The notes: generated by a model from the sequence alone, not told the origin. 7,439 bases of DNA from CAMCYM01 sp964405405 (GCA_964405405.1 CAYONT010000081.1:1-7439); one strand, 5' to 3'. Shown: positions 1 to 7,439, counted from the stretch's first letter. Numbers and translations are program-made.

Positions 1-35
1 AGGAGATAGGAGATAGGAGATAAGAGATAGGATAC
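1..35. repeat. AGGAGAT heptanucleotide tandem repeat (cut by window edge)
   Basis: Five consecutive 7-bp units begin at 1, 8, 15, 22 and 29. The first three are perfect AGGAGAT, the fourth is AAGAGAT, and the fifth decays to AGGATAC. The plus strand is almost pure purine here. The array starts at the first base of the window, so its true length is unknown. It lies directly upstream of a second array with the same 7-bp period but a different unit. No coding potential is seen. Confidence 0.9.
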
Positions 36-38
36 ACC

Positions 39-188
39 AACTCCCAACTCAAACTGTAAACTCCAAACTCAAACTGTAAACTCCAAACTCCCAACTCTAA
101 ACTCAAACTGTAAACTCCAAACTGTAAACTCACAACTCGCAACTCTAAACTCCAAACTCAAACTCCAAACTAAAAACTCCCAACTCCC
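39..188. repeat. AACT-headed 6-7 bp tandem repeat array, 22 units
   Basis: AACT occurs 22 times, at 39, 46, 52, 59, 66, 72, 79, 86, 93, 100, 106, 113, 120, 127, 134, 141, 148, 155, 161, 168, 175 and 182. Spacing is 7 bp except for four 6-bp steps, each following an AACTCA unit. Variants are AACTCCA, AACTCCC, AACTGTA, AACTCTA, AACTCAC, AACTCGC and AACTAAA. A compound 20-bp block (AACTCA, AACTGTA, AACTCCA) is present identically at 46-65, 66-85 and 100-119. The plus strand is A/C-rich, with G only in the GTA units and one CGC unit. The array ends one base before the rdgB ATG, so it would form the rdgB mRNA leader if transcription enters from upstream. Stop codons (TAA within GTAAAC) make it an unlikely coding repeat. 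Its function is unknown. Confidence 0.93.
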
Positions 189-189
189 C

Positions 190-780
190 ATGCCCCTCTG
201 GACCTTCGCCACCCACAACCCCCACAAAGCCCGCGAGATTGCAGAATTGTTGCAGGGCGTGCACGATGTTCAATCGCTGGCCCAGTTGGGTTACAACGAA
301 CCGATCCCGGAGACGGGGGCGACCTTGGAGGAGAATGCGCGCATCAAGGCGGACTGGATTTGGGAACGGTTTGGGATTCCGGTTTTTGCGGACGATACGG
401 GGCTCGAAGTGGACGCCTTGCACGGGGCGCCTGGGGTGCACAGTGCGCGGTACGCGGGTGAGCCGGCGGACGACGAGCGCAACCGGGAACGGCTGTTGGA
501 GGCCATGGCCGGTGTGCCGGAGGGCCAGCGTGGGGCCCGATTTCGGACCGTGATTTGTCTGCGTGATGCGGACGGAGCCCGTTTCGTGGAGGGGGTTTGT
601 AGCGGGACCATTGCCCGCGAGCCGCGGGGTGCGGGCGGGTTCGGCTATGACCCCATCTTTCTTCCGGACGATGCATCGGCCGCAGGCCAAACCTTCGCCG
701 AACTCGCCCCGCACCAAAAAAATGCACTGAGCCACCGAGGGCGTGCGATTCGGGCGATGGTGGCACATTTTTTGCAGTAG
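190..780 (+). CDS. rdgB: RdgB/HAM1 non-canonical purine NTP pyrophosphatase
   Basis: This is a 196-residue cytosolic enzyme of the Ham1/RdgB (ITPase) family. Family members hydrolyse dITP/ITP and XTP to the monophosphate and pyrophosphate, keeping deaminated purines out of DNA and RNA. Visible motifs are the N-terminal ATHNPHKAREI (7-17; family pattern ATxNxxK), the segment FADDTGLEVDALHGAPG (66-82) with catalytic-site Asp68/Asp69, SARYAG (85-90), GFGYDPIF (150-157) and SHRGRA (181-186). Length is normal for the family. The ATG at 190 places the conserved N-terminal strand at residue 4, so no other start is needed. It abuts the AACT repeat array; there is no Shine-Dalgarno sequence and no recognisable promoter within the window. 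A 59-bp gap separates it from accA on the same strand. Confidence 0.96.
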   Translation: MPLWTFATHNPHKAREIAELLQGVHDVQSLAQLGYNEPIPETGATLEENARIKADWIWERFGIPVFADDTGLEVDALHGAPGVHSARYAGEPADDERNRERLLEAMAGVPEGQRGARFRTVICLRDADGARFVEGVCSGTIAREPRGAGGFGYDPIFLPDDASAAGQTFAELAPHQKNALSHRGRAIRAMVAHFLQ

Positions 781-839
781 CACGAGGCGGCCGGAGATGT
801 GGGGGATTGTCGCATATTTGGCCTTTCAAAAAGTCGTTC

Positions 840-1796
840 ATGACCTATCTCGAATTCGAGGAACCCATTCGTCAGTTGCGGGAACAATTGGCGGCCACGC
901 AGGCGCTGGAAACCCAGTCAGGCGTGGACATGCGCACCACGGTGGAGGAGTTGGAGCGCAAGATTGTCGAGGTGACGGAGCGCATTTACGGGCAATTGAC
1001 GCCGTGGCAGCGGGTGCAGGTGAGCCGCCACCCGGACCGTCCTTACACGCTCAGTTACATCCAGAACCTGACGGACAACCGGTTCGTGGAGCTACACGGA
1101 GACCGGACGGTGAAGGATGACAAGGCAATGATAGGCGGTTGGGGGTACATCGACGACCGGCCGGTGATGTTTGTAGGCCAACAAAAGGGCATCAACACGA
1201 AGATGCGGCAGTACCGCAACTTCGGCATGGCAAACCCTGAGGGCTACCGAAAGGCGTTGAGACTCATGAAGCTCGCAGAGAAGTTTAAGCGGCCTATCAT
1301 CACGTTCATCGATACGCCAGGGGCTTTTCCGGGCTTGGAGGCGGAGGAGCGGGGACAGGGGGAGGCCATCGCACGCAACCTCATCGAGATGATGCAGCTG
1401 CGGGTTCCGGTGATCTGCATCATCGTGGGGGAGGGGGCTTCGGGGGGTGCCTTGGGCATCGGCATCGGCGACCGGGTTTTGATGCTGGAGAACACCTGGT
1501 ACAGCGTGATTTCACCTGAATCGTGTTCGTCCATCTTGTGGCGCAACTGGGACCACAAAATGGAGGCGGCAGAACAATTGAAGTTGACGGCGGAAGACAT
1601 GCTTTCGTTGAAGTTGATCGACGGCATCATTCCGGAGCCGGTAGGCGGAGCGCACGCAGATCCCGCGGCTATGCACAAGCTGCTGAAAGTCGAGGTACTG
1701 GGTCACCTGGAAAAGCTTGGTGCCATGGATCCCGACAAGCGGATTGACGCTCGAATTCGAAAGTTTTCATCCATGGGCGTTGTACAGCAGGGTTGA
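840..1796 (+). CDS. accA: Acetyl-CoA carboxylase carboxyltransferase subunit alpha
   Basis: AccA pairs with AccD to form the carboxyltransferase that moves CO2 from biotinyl-BCCP to acetyl-CoA, giving malonyl-CoA for fatty acid synthesis. The 318-residue length from this start is typical. The helical N-terminus (about 1-50) is followed by the crotonase-like carboxyltransferase domain: ELHGDR (84-89), GGWGYIDDRPVMFVGQQKG (99-117), NFGMANPEGYRKAL (127-140), TFIDTPGAFPG (155-165), the oxyanion-type glycine loop GEGASGGALG (197-206), then YSVISPESCSSILW (221-234). An in-frame ATG at 807 would add eleven residues (MSHIWPFKKSF). I prefer 840 because MTYLEFEEPI is the usual AccA beginning. A weak -7-like CATATTTG at 813-820 would also lie inside the longer version, but it lacks a convincing -33 partner. 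No accD, accB or accC is in the window. Confidence 0.97.
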   Translation: MTYLEFEEPIRQLREQLAATQALETQSGVDMRTTVEELERKIVEVTERIYGQLTPWQRVQVSRHPDRPYTLSYIQNLTDNRFVELHGDRTVKDDKAMIGGWGYIDDRPVMFVGQQKGINTKMRQYRNFGMANPEGYRKALRLMKLAEKFKRPIITFIDTPGAFPGLEAEERGQGEAIARNLIEMMQLRVPVICIIVGEGASGGALGIGIGDRVLMLENTWYSVISPESCSSILWRNWDHKMEAAEQLKLTAEDMLSLKLIDGIIPEPVGGAHADPAAMHKLLKVEVLGHLEKLGAMDPDKRIDARIRKFSSMGVVQQG

Positions 1797-1810
1797 GGCC
1801 TTCGCTTTCC

Positions 1811-1818
1811 TAATTTTG
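1811..1818 (+). promoter_or_regulatory. Candidate Bacteroidota -7 element for the lipoprotein gene
   Basis: TAATTTTG matches the Bacteroidota sigma-A -7 consensus TAnnTTTG exactly and lies in the accA-lipoprotein intergenic gap, 30 bp before the ATG at 1849. The nearest upstream TTG (1793-1795) leaves a 15-bp spacer, shorter than the usual range of about 17-23 bp, so the -33 element is weak. A start near 1824 would give a leader of roughly 25 nt containing the short inverted repeat at 1823-1836. Confidence 0.45.
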
Positions 1819-1848
1819 CACCGAATTTGAAAATTCATACCAAAGAGA

Positions 1849-3561
1849 ATGAACAAGTTACTGAAGGGCATCGGTTTTCCGATGGTGTGGACGGCAGCAG
1901 CCACGCTGTTTCTGGCAGGTTGTGCAGGTCTGGGGAGCATGGAGAAGGAGATCGAGACGTTGGGTCTGGAGGCCACCCCTGAACCACTGATTTTGCGGGG
2001 CAGCACGGTGGAACTGCAGGTCACAGGCAAGTTTCCACCCAAGTACTTCGGCAAGAAAATTGTCCTCCAAGCAACGCCCGTCCTGACTTGGGAGGGAGGA
2101 TCAGCGCGCTTTACCACCCAGGGTTTCCAAGGGGAATCCGCTGCGGGCAACTTTGACGTTGTGCCCTTCAACGCAGGCAAGTCCTTCACCTACACCGCCC
2201 AGATTCCCTACCAACCGGGAATGGAAGATGTGGCGACCCTGGCGATCGAGCTGAGCGGTTCGAAGGGCAGCAAAACGGCCGAATTTGCACCCTACGCGGT
2301 CGGCACCGGTGTCATCACCACGCCCTTGTTGGTGCAAGCCGATGACCGCTTCATCCTCGCTCAGCACGCTTTTGTGCGGGTCAAGAATTATACACAGTCT
2401 GCTACCATCAATTATGAACTCAACAAGTCAGAGGTCCGCAAGGCAGAGTTGAGTGATGCCGATTGGCTGGAATTGTTGGGCCTGATGCAAATGGCCAGCA
2501 AGAAGGACAGCATCACCATCACGGGTGTCCGCATCGAGGCATTCGCTTCTCCAGAGGGAGAAATCACCTTGAACGAGGAATTGGCGGTCGAGCGTGCAGC
2601 ATCTGCAACCCAAGCGATGTCCCGGGAAATGGCCCGCCTGAAGGTGCCAGCCTCCACCGAATTGTATCAGCAAGTACCGAAGGGTGAGGACTGGGATGGA
2701 TTCAAAACATTGATGCAGGCTTCGAGCATCGAGGACAAGAATTTGATTCTGCGCGTCTTGGAAATGTATTCTGACAAGAACAAGCGCGAGGAAGAAATTC
2801 GCAACATCGCCAAGACTTACGAGGAAATCGCTGAGGTGATTCTCCCGCAGTTGCGCCGTTCGCAGTTGGTGGTGTCCTACTCGGTTACAGGACGGAGCGA
2901 TGCGGAACTCAAGGATTTGGCGTTGTCTGCCCCCACCCGATTGGACGTGGAGGAGTTGTTGTACGCAGCCACCTTGTTGGAGGACATGAACAGCAAGCTG
3001 CAGGTTTACCAGGCTGCTGCACGTCAGTTCCCAAGTGATTACCGGGGAGCGAACAATGCGGGTTGGTGTTTGGCCCAAATGGGCCGCATGAACCAGGCAA
3101 AGGAGGCTTTCAACCAAGCATTGGCTGCCAAGCGTGAGAAGTTGGTGGTGAACAACGTGGCGGCACTCCAACGCCAAGACGGTGACTTGGATGGCGCGAT
3201 GAAATTGTTGAACGAAGCGGCCGGTGCAGGTCCTGAGGTGAATTACAACAAGGGAATCATTTTGATTCAGAAGGGTGATTACACTTCTGCCATCTCCAAC
3301 ATGGGCCGCGAAAACTCCGTGAACCTGGCATTGGCGAAGTTGCTCAACGGCGATGCGGCGGGTGCGAAGACGGTGCTCGAGAACGCCAACGATGACAGCG
3401 CCATTGCGAGCTATGTCATGGCCATCGCATGCGCACGGCTCAACGATGCAGCGGGCGTGAAGCGCCACGTAGATGCGGCGTTGGCAAAGGATGGAACATT
3501 GCGCGCGAAGGCTGCGAAGGATTTGGAGTTCCGGAATTTCCGGACCCAGTTGGGATTGTGA
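1849..3561 (+). CDS. Outer-membrane-type lipoprotein with OmpA-like domain and C-terminal TPR-like repeats
   Basis: This is a 570-residue predicted lipoprotein with no gene name I can assign. A signal peptide with Lys3 and Lys6 and a hydrophobic core ends in lipobox LAGC (22-25), so Cys25 should be lipidated. Residues about 40-190 look beta-rich, including GKFPPKYFGKKIVL (60-73). Residues about 220-346 resemble the OmpA-like domains of Bacteroidota: strand ITITGVRIEAFASPEGE (222-238), helix NEELAVERA (242-250; compare NxxLSxxRA), then an insert with EDWDGFKTLMQASSI (280-294), a charged helical stretch (about 295-332) and LPQLRRSQLVVSYSV (332-346). That arrangement recalls fimbria-associated DUF3868-type proteins, a comparison from memory. 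Residues about 397-550 hold around five TPR-like helical pairs, the clearest at 401-427 and 432-457. It probably sits in the periplasm-facing or outer leaflet of the outer membrane; there is no acidic cluster right after Cys25 to indicate surface export. It may be scaffolding or envelope-associated, but the function is unknown. It has its own candidate promoter and a terminator. Confidence 0.88.
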   Translation: MNKLLKGIGFPMVWTAAATLFLAGCAGLGSMEKEIETLGLEATPEPLILRGSTVELQVTGKFPPKYFGKKIVLQATPVLTWEGGSARFTTQGFQGESAAGNFDVVPFNAGKSFTYTAQIPYQPGMEDVATLAIELSGSKGSKTAEFAPYAVGTGVITTPLLVQADDRFILAQHAFVRVKNYTQSATINYELNKSEVRKAELSDADWLELLGLMQMASKKDSITITGVRIEAFASPEGEITLNEELAVERAASATQAMSREMARLKVPASTELYQQVPKGEDWDGFKTLMQASSIEDKNLILRVLEMYSDKNKREEEIRNIAKTYEEIAEVILPQLRRSQLVVSYSVTGRSDAELKDLALSAPTRLDVEELLYAATLLEDMNSKLQVYQAAARQFPSDYRGANNAGWCLAQMGRMNQAKEAFNQALAAKREKLVVNNVAALQRQDGDLDGAMKLLNEAAGAGPEVNYNKGIILIQKGDYTSAISNMGRENSVNLALAKLLNGDAAGAKTVLENANDDSAIASYVMAIACARLNDAAGVKRHVDAALAKDGTLRAKAAKDLEFRNFRTQLGL

Positions 3562-3585
3562 TGCATTGAGATCCGAGCATCGGAC

Positions 3586-3620
3586 AAAGAGCCCCGGAGC
3601 CTGCGCTTCGGGGCTTTTTT
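3586..3620 (+). terminator. Rho-independent terminator after the lipoprotein gene, possibly bidirectional
   Basis: A 10-bp stem pairs 3591-3600 (GCCCCGGAGC) with 3605-3614 (GCTTCGGGGC), with one G-U pair and a four-base loop (CTGC). It is followed by six T on the plus strand (3615-3620), and the A-rich 5' flank (3586-3590) extends the pairing. It begins about 25 bp after the lipoprotein stop. A small hairpin, TCCGA-gca-TCGGA (3572-3584), lies just before it. On the minus strand the trailing sequence is only TCTTTG, so termination of the convergent methyltransferase transcript is plausible but weaker. Confidence 0.9.
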
Positions 3621-3635
3621 ATAGGGGGGAGGGGA

Positions 3636-4151
3636 TCAGTGGCCCAAGGCCTGGGCGGCATACCACAAGGCGATGCCTCCGCACACACTCACATTGAGGC
3701 TTTTTTTCGCGCCAAACTGCGGAATCTCCAACACCACATCGGCCAAGTCACACGTGGCCGGCGCAATGCCGCGGACTTCATTTCCGAAGATCAAGGCCCA
3801 AGATTCACCGGCTTCGGGGTGCCAGTCCGTGAGGGGGGTGCTGCGGGGGGTCTGCTCGATGGCCGCGATGCGGTAACCCCGCTGACGCAGGGTGGCGATG
3901 GCGGCCGCGGCATCGATGTGGGCTTCCCAGGGAACGTATTCGCTCGAGCCAAGGGCTGTCTTCAGGATGTCGCGGTGGGGAGGGTGGGCGGTGAAGCCAC
4001 ACAGGTGCAATCCGGCGAGCCGAAAGGCATCGGCGGTCCGAAAAAAGGCGCCGACGTTGTTCCCAGAGCGGATGTCATCTAGGACGGCGACCACAGGGAC
4101 CGTGGGGGCTTCAGCGTATTGGCTGGCTTCGATGCGGTTTCCAAGGGGCAT
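3636..4151 (-). CDS. TrmH/SpoU-family RNA 2'-O-ribose methyltransferase
   Basis: This 171-residue protein of the SPOUT (alpha/beta knot) superfamily is expected to methylate a ribose 2'-OH in tRNA or rRNA using S-adenosylmethionine. All three SpoU motifs are present: motif 1 NNVGAFFRTADAF (31-43) with Asn32 and candidate catalytic Arg38; motif 2 ALIFGNEVRGI (119-129); motif 3 LEIPQFGAKKSLNVSV (141-156), which forms the knot and SAM site. Substrate cannot be read from sequence. The start is tightly fixed: only three codons (CCC, CCG, CCC) separate the ATG from an in-frame TGA, which is the uvrB stop. The protein therefore lacks the N-terminal lead-in of about 15-20 residues that I recall in many Bacteroidota homologues. 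The 9-nt gap to uvrB implies co-transcription. There is no Shine-Dalgarno sequence. Confidence 0.93.
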   Translation of the reverse strand: MPLGNRIEASQYAEAPTVPVVAVLDDIRSGNNVGAFFRTADAFRLAGLHLCGFTAHPPHRDILKTALGSSEYVPWEAHIDAAAAIATLRQRGYRIAAIEQTPRSTPLTDWHPEAGESWALIFGNEVRGIAPATCDLADVVLEIPQFGAKKSLNVSVCGGIALWYAAQALGH

Positions 4152-4160
4152 GGGCGGGGG

Positions 4161-6203
<2,043 letters not shown>

Positions 6204-6230
6204 GGGCTGGGCTACACAAGGTACAAACGA

Positions 6231-6259
6231 AAAGGGCCGCCCGGTGAGGCAGCCCCTTT
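6231..6259 (-). terminator. Hairpin between rplI and uvrB, likely terminator of the ribosomal protein operon
   Basis: On the minus strand AAAGGG pairs with CCCTTT (6254-6259 with 6231-6236). After one bulged G (6253), CTGCC pairs with GGCGG (6248-6252 with 6237-6241, one G-U pair) around a 6-nt loop. The trailing minus-strand sequence is TTCGTTTG after the CCCTTT arm, so the T-tract is short and interrupted. The position 20 bp past the rplI stop fits a terminator or attenuator. Partial readthrough into uvrB is possible, since I see no clear uvrB promoter in the remaining 27 bp. Confidence 0.65.
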
Positions 6260-6278
6260 CCACTTTTTCGATGAAGGA

Positions 6279-6725
6279 TCAGTCGGCAACCACGTCGAAC
6301 TTGACAGTGGCTTTGACGTCCTTGTACAATTTCACCGTGGCCTCGTAGGATCCGAGCTCTTTGATGTGCTCGTTGGTGAGGGTGATTTGCTTCCGCTCGA
6401 TGTCATAACCGGCGGCTTGGATGGCCTCTGCGATCTGGATGGTGTTCACCGATCCGAAGATTTTGCCGCTTTCGCCCGCCTTGGCACCGATTTTCAGGGA
6501 GAGACCTCCGAGTGCGGTGGCCAACTTCTGGGCCTGCTCCATCGCTTTGGCAGCCTTGTGGGACTGCTGGCGTACGACCTCTGCAACGACCTTCTTCGCC
6601 GAAGGCGTAGCAGCGACGGCGATGCCTTGGGGAATCAGGAAGTTACGGGCATAACCGGGCTTCACGGTCACGATGTCGTGCTTGTTGCCGAGGTTGTCCA
6701 CGTCCTGCTTGAGAATGATTTCCAT
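6279..6725 (-). CDS. rplI: 50S ribosomal protein bL9
   Basis: bL9 binds 23S rRNA at the base of the L1 stalk and extends away from the ribosome, helping maintain frame fidelity. The 148-residue product has both domains. The N-terminal rRNA-binding domain opens MEIILKQDVDNLG and contains the signature GYARNFLIPQGIA (24-36). A long connecting helix is followed by a C-terminal domain including SGKIFGSVN (85-93). Its ATG lies 11 bp after the rpsR stop, making it the last gene of the rpsF-rpsR-rplI unit. No Shine-Dalgarno sequence precedes it; the upstream minus-strand sequence is pyrimidine-rich. Nothing is missing. Confidence 0.98.
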   Translation of the reverse strand: MEIILKQDVDNLGNKHDIVTVKPGYARNFLIPQGIAVAATPSAKKVVAEVVRQQSHKAAKAMEQAQKLATALGGLSLKIGAKAGESGKIFGSVNTIQIAEAIQAAGYDIERKQITLTNEHIKELGSYEATVKLYKDVKATVKFDVVAD

Positions 6726-6736
6726 GGTGCGTCGGA

Positions 6737-7000
6737 TTAATGGAGGTTGTCAGCGACGTATGGCATCAGGGCCAGGTGCCGCGCTTTTTTGATGGCCTGC
6801 GCCACCTTCCGCTGGTACTTCAGCGAAGTGCCGGTCAATCGGCGGGGCAGGATCTTGCCTTGCTCGTTGCAGAGCATGAGCAGGAAGTTCGCGTCTTTGT
6901 AATCGATGTACTTGATGCCCTTCACCTTGAAGCGGCAGTACTTCTCTTTTTGGGTATCGATGCTGATGGGATTCAGGTATCGAACGTTTTTCTCAGCCAT
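6737..7000 (-). CDS. rpsR: 30S ribosomal protein bS18
   Basis: bS18 binds bS6 and 16S rRNA on the 30S platform. The 87-residue sequence carries the family core: KYCRF (20-24), IDYKDANFLLMLCNEQGKI (32-50), then the basic LPRRLTGTSLKYQRKVAQAI region (51-70) and ARHLALMPY near the C-terminus. Cys22 and Cys44 are both present. It sits 17 bp downstream of rpsF and 11 bp upstream of rplI. In Flavobacterium ribosomes, bS18 together with bS6 and bS21 forms the pocket that hides the 16S anti-Shine-Dalgarno tail; this fits the lack of SD sequences in this window, though the residues involved were not checked here. Confidence 0.98.
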   Translation of the reverse strand: MAEKNVRYLNPISIDTQKEKYCRFKVKGIKYIDYKDANFLLMLCNEQGKILPRRLTGTSLKYQRKVAQAIKKARHLALMPYVADNLH

Positions 7001-7017
7001 GGGATTCGGGTGTGGGG

Positions 7018-7419
7018 TTAATCTTCGTCCGTCAATTCAGGCGCAGCGACCGGTGCTGGCGCTGGGGCGGCCGCAGGCGCTTCTGGCGCTGCATACGATT
7101 TGTTGCGACGGCGCTCGGCGTATGCAACATGGTGCTTGTCCATGCGGGTGGACAGGAAGCGCAGGATGCGCTCGTCGCGACGGAATTCAGTCTCGAAGGG
7201 AAGAATTGCGGTGGGATCGACCTCAAACTCCAGCAATTGGTAGAAGCCCGTGGACTTCTTCTGGATGGGATAGGCCAATTTCCGCAATCCCCACGCCTCC
7301 TCATGCACGATTTTGCCACCGTGGTTTTTGAGGATGCCGCGGAACTTCTCAACTGTTTCCGCTACCTGCTCAGCAGATAGCACGGGAGTCATGATGAAAA
7401 CAGTTTCGTAACGGTTCAT
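7018..7419 (-). CDS. rpsF: 30S ribosomal protein bS6
   Basis: bS6 forms a heterodimer with bS18 on the central-domain platform of the 30S subunit. The 133-residue product begins MNRYETVFIMTPVLSAEQV and has the compact S6 fold (about 1-95), with GGKIVHEEAWGLRKLAYPI (34-52), YQLLEFEVDP (60-69) and the DERILRFLSTRM segment (82-93). From about residue 110 there is an Ala/Pro-rich tail ending in acidic ELTDED, presumably disordered. It is the first gene of the visible cluster. Only 20 bp of upstream sequence lies inside the window (minus-strand CAATTCATAAAACCG and a few more bases), with no Shine-Dalgarno sequence; the promoter must be outside. Confidence 0.97.
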   Translation of the reverse strand: MNRYETVFIMTPVLSAEQVAETVEKFRGILKNHGGKIVHEEAWGLRKLAYPIQKKSTGFYQLLEFEVDPTAILPFETEFRRDERILRFLSTRMDKHHVAYAERRRNKSYAAPEAPAAAPAPAPVAAPELTDED

Positions 7420-7439
7420 GGGAACGGTTTTATGAATTG

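Noticed and set aside
39..188. Possible CRISPR-like or direct-repeat/spacer array
   Set aside because: Units are contiguous 6-7 bp with no unique spacers, far below CRISPR repeat size, and no cas genes are nearby. It is a simple tandem repeat.
813..820. CATATTTG as an accA -7 promoter element
   Set aside because: One mismatch to TAnnTTTG and no TTG at suitable -33 spacing, so too weak to list as a feature.
807..839. Upstream in-frame ATG extending accA by 11 residues
   Set aside because: MTYLEFEEPI at 840 matches the usual AccA N-terminus and the extension (MSHIWPFKKSF) is not family-like.
2428..3468. 346-codon open frame antisense to the lipoprotein gene
   Set aside because: It runs opposite a gene with clear signal peptide, OmpA-like and TPR-like features, and its translation shows no recognisable motif. 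Stop-poor antisense frames are common in GC-rich DNA.
6224..6231. Minus-strand TTCGTTTG as a uvrB -7 promoter element
   Set aside because: One mismatch to the consensus, overlaps the tail of the rplI hairpin, and no -33 element is visible.
6204..6263. Longer uvrB start adding 20 residues
   Set aside because: The extension reads through the hairpin at 6231-6259 and gives non-family sequence; the ATG at 6203 yields the standard UvrB N-terminus.

Overview
The window looks like chromosomal core-genome sequence from a Bacteroidota bacterium, probably from a relatively GC-rich lineage near the Flavobacteriales; I cannot place it more finely. The clues are starts without Shine-Dalgarno sequences, a TAnnTTTG-type -7 element before the lipoprotein gene, the rpsF-rpsR-rplI cluster, and a lipoprotein whose OmpA-like segment carries the ASPEG motif common in Bacteroidota. 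I see no mobile element, prophage, CRISPR array or RNA gene.

Left part, plus strand. Positions 1-189 are non-coding short tandem repeats: an AGGAGAT block at the window edge, then 22 AACT-headed units of 6-7 bp running to one base before the rdgB start codon. Three plus-strand genes follow: rdgB (nucleotide-pool sanitation), accA (carboxyltransferase alpha subunit, first committed step of fatty acid synthesis), and a 570-residue lipoprotein with an N-terminal beta-rich region, an OmpA-like domain with a long insert, and C-terminal TPR-like repeats. A strong hairpin terminator closes this side.

Right part, minus strand, converging on that terminator. In transcription order: rpsF (bS6), rpsR (bS18) and rplI (bL9), tightly spaced; a hairpin that could be their terminator; uvrB (nucleotide excision repair); and a TrmH/SpoU-family RNA 2'-O-methyltransferase that starts 9 nt after the uvrB stop and in the same reading frame.

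Most genes are housekeeping. I did not find a clear new multi-gene system. The items most worth a second look are the structured heptanucleotide tract serving as the apparent rdgB leader, the OmpA-like/TPR lipoprotein lacking the usual peptidoglycan-binding Asp, and the uvrB/methyltransferase junction, where an in-frame stop coincides with a G-quadruplex-type motif on the template strand.
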